Part shown: piece after piece, positions 4,684 through 5,864 of the stretch
How positions within the stretch are numbered: position 1 is the first letter of the stretch
How the letters are laid out: every line of letters starts with the position of its first letter
Assembly (NCBI GenBank): GCA_021798655.1
Contig: JAJZFE010000404.1
Location: 1-5,864 of the forward strand
Length of the DNA: 5,864 bases
Direction: 5' to 3'
DNA from: Acidobacteriota bacterium
GTDB lineage: Bacteria; Acidobacteriota; Terriglobia; Terriglobales; Acidobacteriaceae
Translations under genes and position numbers: made by a program
Notes under the pieces: generated by a model
Told to the model about the DNA's origin: nothing
Database searches by the model: none
The model's input: the letters and a program-made list of their open reading frames with translations, nothing else

Positions 4684-5864
4684 TTAAAGGTGGATTGAGC
4701 GTTTATCGGGCGGGTACAGGCCGGCCGAGCTGCCTACCCAGGTCTTGTCGCGATTGTGATCGACTCCCATCATAAGCCCCCGGCCCATGCGGATGAGGCT
4801 GCACATCGCGGTCAGCCGCCCGGCGTCGGGCCAGGCGTACAGAATGCGAATCTCCGGCTGGGTGGGGCCTTCCGGGGTTTGGATGACGTTTTCAAAGTGG
4901 ACGCGCTGCTGCAGCAGGTAGTGCTTTCGCTCGGACGGCGGGATCGCGTCCAGTTCCGCCTGCGACGGCGCAAACTGAATGCCCTTGCCCGCAAAGGAGT
5001 AGAGCGGCTTCAGGATCCACTGGCTGCGGTCGTCGGGCAGCGCATGGGCACGGCCGTCGAACCAGTCCGAGAGAAACACCGCCGGGGGAACGCTCGGGTG
5101 GTTGAGAAACGGGATGGAAAACTTGCTGATGCGGAAGTACCAGTTGGGATGGCCGGCCCACTCGACATCGAGGTCGTCGCGGTAGTCAAAGGGCAGCTGG
5201 ATTTGCTTGCGAACGAGTTCATCGACGATGACGCGGTTGAAGATGCGCCGGATCGGAATGAGTTTCCCGGCGTCTCGGTAGAAGAGCTGTCGGCCGTTCT
5301 TGTACAGTTTTGCGACATCGACCGTGCGAACGCCGAGCCGCTGCTGATAGACGTGGAAGTCCGGCAACGTCTTCTGTGACTCGGGCTCGATCTCGGCGAG
5401 CACGACGTTCTCGGGATCATGCTGGCCGACGATGGTCTCGCGCAAGACCTGCCAGTACGCCGCGTCGTCCAGCCCGCTGAAGCGATAGCCGAGGTCCGGC
5501 GGAAGCTGGTAGGCATCAATGTACGCCTGCGAGAAGACAGGCTGGTAGCCGAAGAGCGACGGAAACGCCTGCAGCTCGACGAGCCTGGGCACAAGCGCGC
5601 CGGCTTCATCGCGCACCAGGCCAAAGTCCGCCGTCATGAAGTGCGGATGCGCGTCGTCGTTGGGCACGCGGAACTCGGGAGGGATCGCGTCCAGCGAAGC
5701 CGCGAGGTACGCAGGATTGTCCAGCAGTTGATACGTCAGCTCCGCGCCCGCAGTGACGATGCTCTGCAGCAACTCCGGCGCAAAGAAGCACGGCGTCTCG
5801 CAGAGGCGAAACTCGATCTGCGATCCCGTGCGCTCGTTCATCAGCCGCTTCAGCTCGTCGTAGC
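4684..5864 (-). CDS. Uncharacterised ATP-grasp-like protein, 5' end outside the window
   Basis: The first ATG in the window (5841) opens a 385-residue frame, but the frame stays open to the edge, adding YDELKRL before that Met with no good ribosome binding site. The real start is probably beyond the window. Numbering from that Met, the C-terminal half looks like an ATP-grasp fold: WILKPLYSFAGKGIQF (275-290) with Lys278 and a Gly-rich loop, LLQQRV (309-314), PEIRILY (329-335) and RMGRG...DHNRDKTWVG (351-370), resembling the acidic, Arg and Asn positions that hold Mg-ATP. The N-terminal half contains RLVELQAFPSLFGYQ (86-100), the kind of block seen before the nucleotide-binding part of glutathionylspermidine-synthase-like enzymes. 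It would be a carboxylate-amine or peptide ligase of unknown substrate. The fold call comes from motif reading only. It may share a transcript with pilZ. Confidence 0.6.
   Translation of the reverse strand, partial: YDELKRLMNERTGSQIEFRLCETPCFFAPELLQSIVTAGAELTYQLLDNPAYLAASLDAIPPEFRVPNDDAHPHFMTADFGLVRDEAGALVPRLVELQAFPSLFGYQPVFSQAYIDAYQLPPDLGYRFSGLDDAAYWQVLRETIVGQHDPENVVLAEIEPESQKTLPDFHVYQQRLGVRTVDVAKLYKNGRQLFYRDAGKLIPIRRIFNRVIVDELVRKQIQLPFDYRDDLDVEWAGHPNWYFRISKFSIPFLNHPSVPPAVFLSDWFDGRAHALPDDRSQWILKPLYSFAGKGIQFAPSQAELDAIPPSERKHYLLQQRVHFENVIQTPEGPTQPEIRILYAWPDAGRLTAMCSLIRMGRGLMMGVDHNRDKTWVGSSAGLYPPDKRSIHL

Noticed and set aside
1..5864. CRISPR arrays, tRNA/rRNA genes, transposases, integrase or phage genes
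   Set aside because: No regularly spaced direct repeats, no tRNA-like cloverleaf and no mobile-element proteins were seen on either strand.

Overview
This is a GC-rich, gene-dense bacterial chromosome segment. The best guess at source is an Acidobacteriota (Terriglobia/Acidobacteriaceae-like) soil organism. Three things suggest this: the short intergenic palindrome of the form TTGTCATTCC...GGAATCTGC, the LuxR-type regulator with an aberrant receiver domain, and the general composition. The assignment rests on remembered resemblance and was not confirmed by a search.

Layout. On the plus strand, the 3' end of an unidentified gene (2-145) is followed by cobA (218-970), encoding uroporphyrinogen-III C-methyltransferase, the entry enzyme of siroheme/cobalamin synthesis. 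cobA is bracketed by two copies of the short palindromic repeat (156-179 and 1013-1044). The second copy lies inside a larger inverted repeat (983-1068) in the convergent gap between cobA and the minus-strand genes.

Everything from 1081 to the right edge is on the minus strand. In transcription order it holds: a 5'-truncated, uncharacterised ATP-grasp-like protein (4684-5864); a small stand-alone PilZ protein (4287-4622); a NarL/LuxR-type regulator with a degenerate receiver, overlapping pilZ by ATGA (3532-4290); an MFS transporter with the SHS/Jen1 monocarboxylate-transporter signature and a TTG start (2215-3480); and an exported MetX-like alpha/beta hydrolase (1081-2181). The gaps are 61, -4, 51 and 33 bp, so one or two transcripts could cover the whole block. 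No strong promoter or terminator was seen inside it.

How the genes may work together. The PilZ/regulator pair is the tightest unit. It looks like a c-di-GMP-sensing protein translationally coupled to a DNA-binding regulator that probably does not use canonical Asp phosphorylation. The transporter/hydrolase pair may form a second unit in which an exported hydrolase releases an acid that the transporter imports, but this is inference from adjacency. No CRISPR array, tRNA, rRNA, prophage or insertion sequence was found, and no gene-free stretch exceeds about 110 bp.
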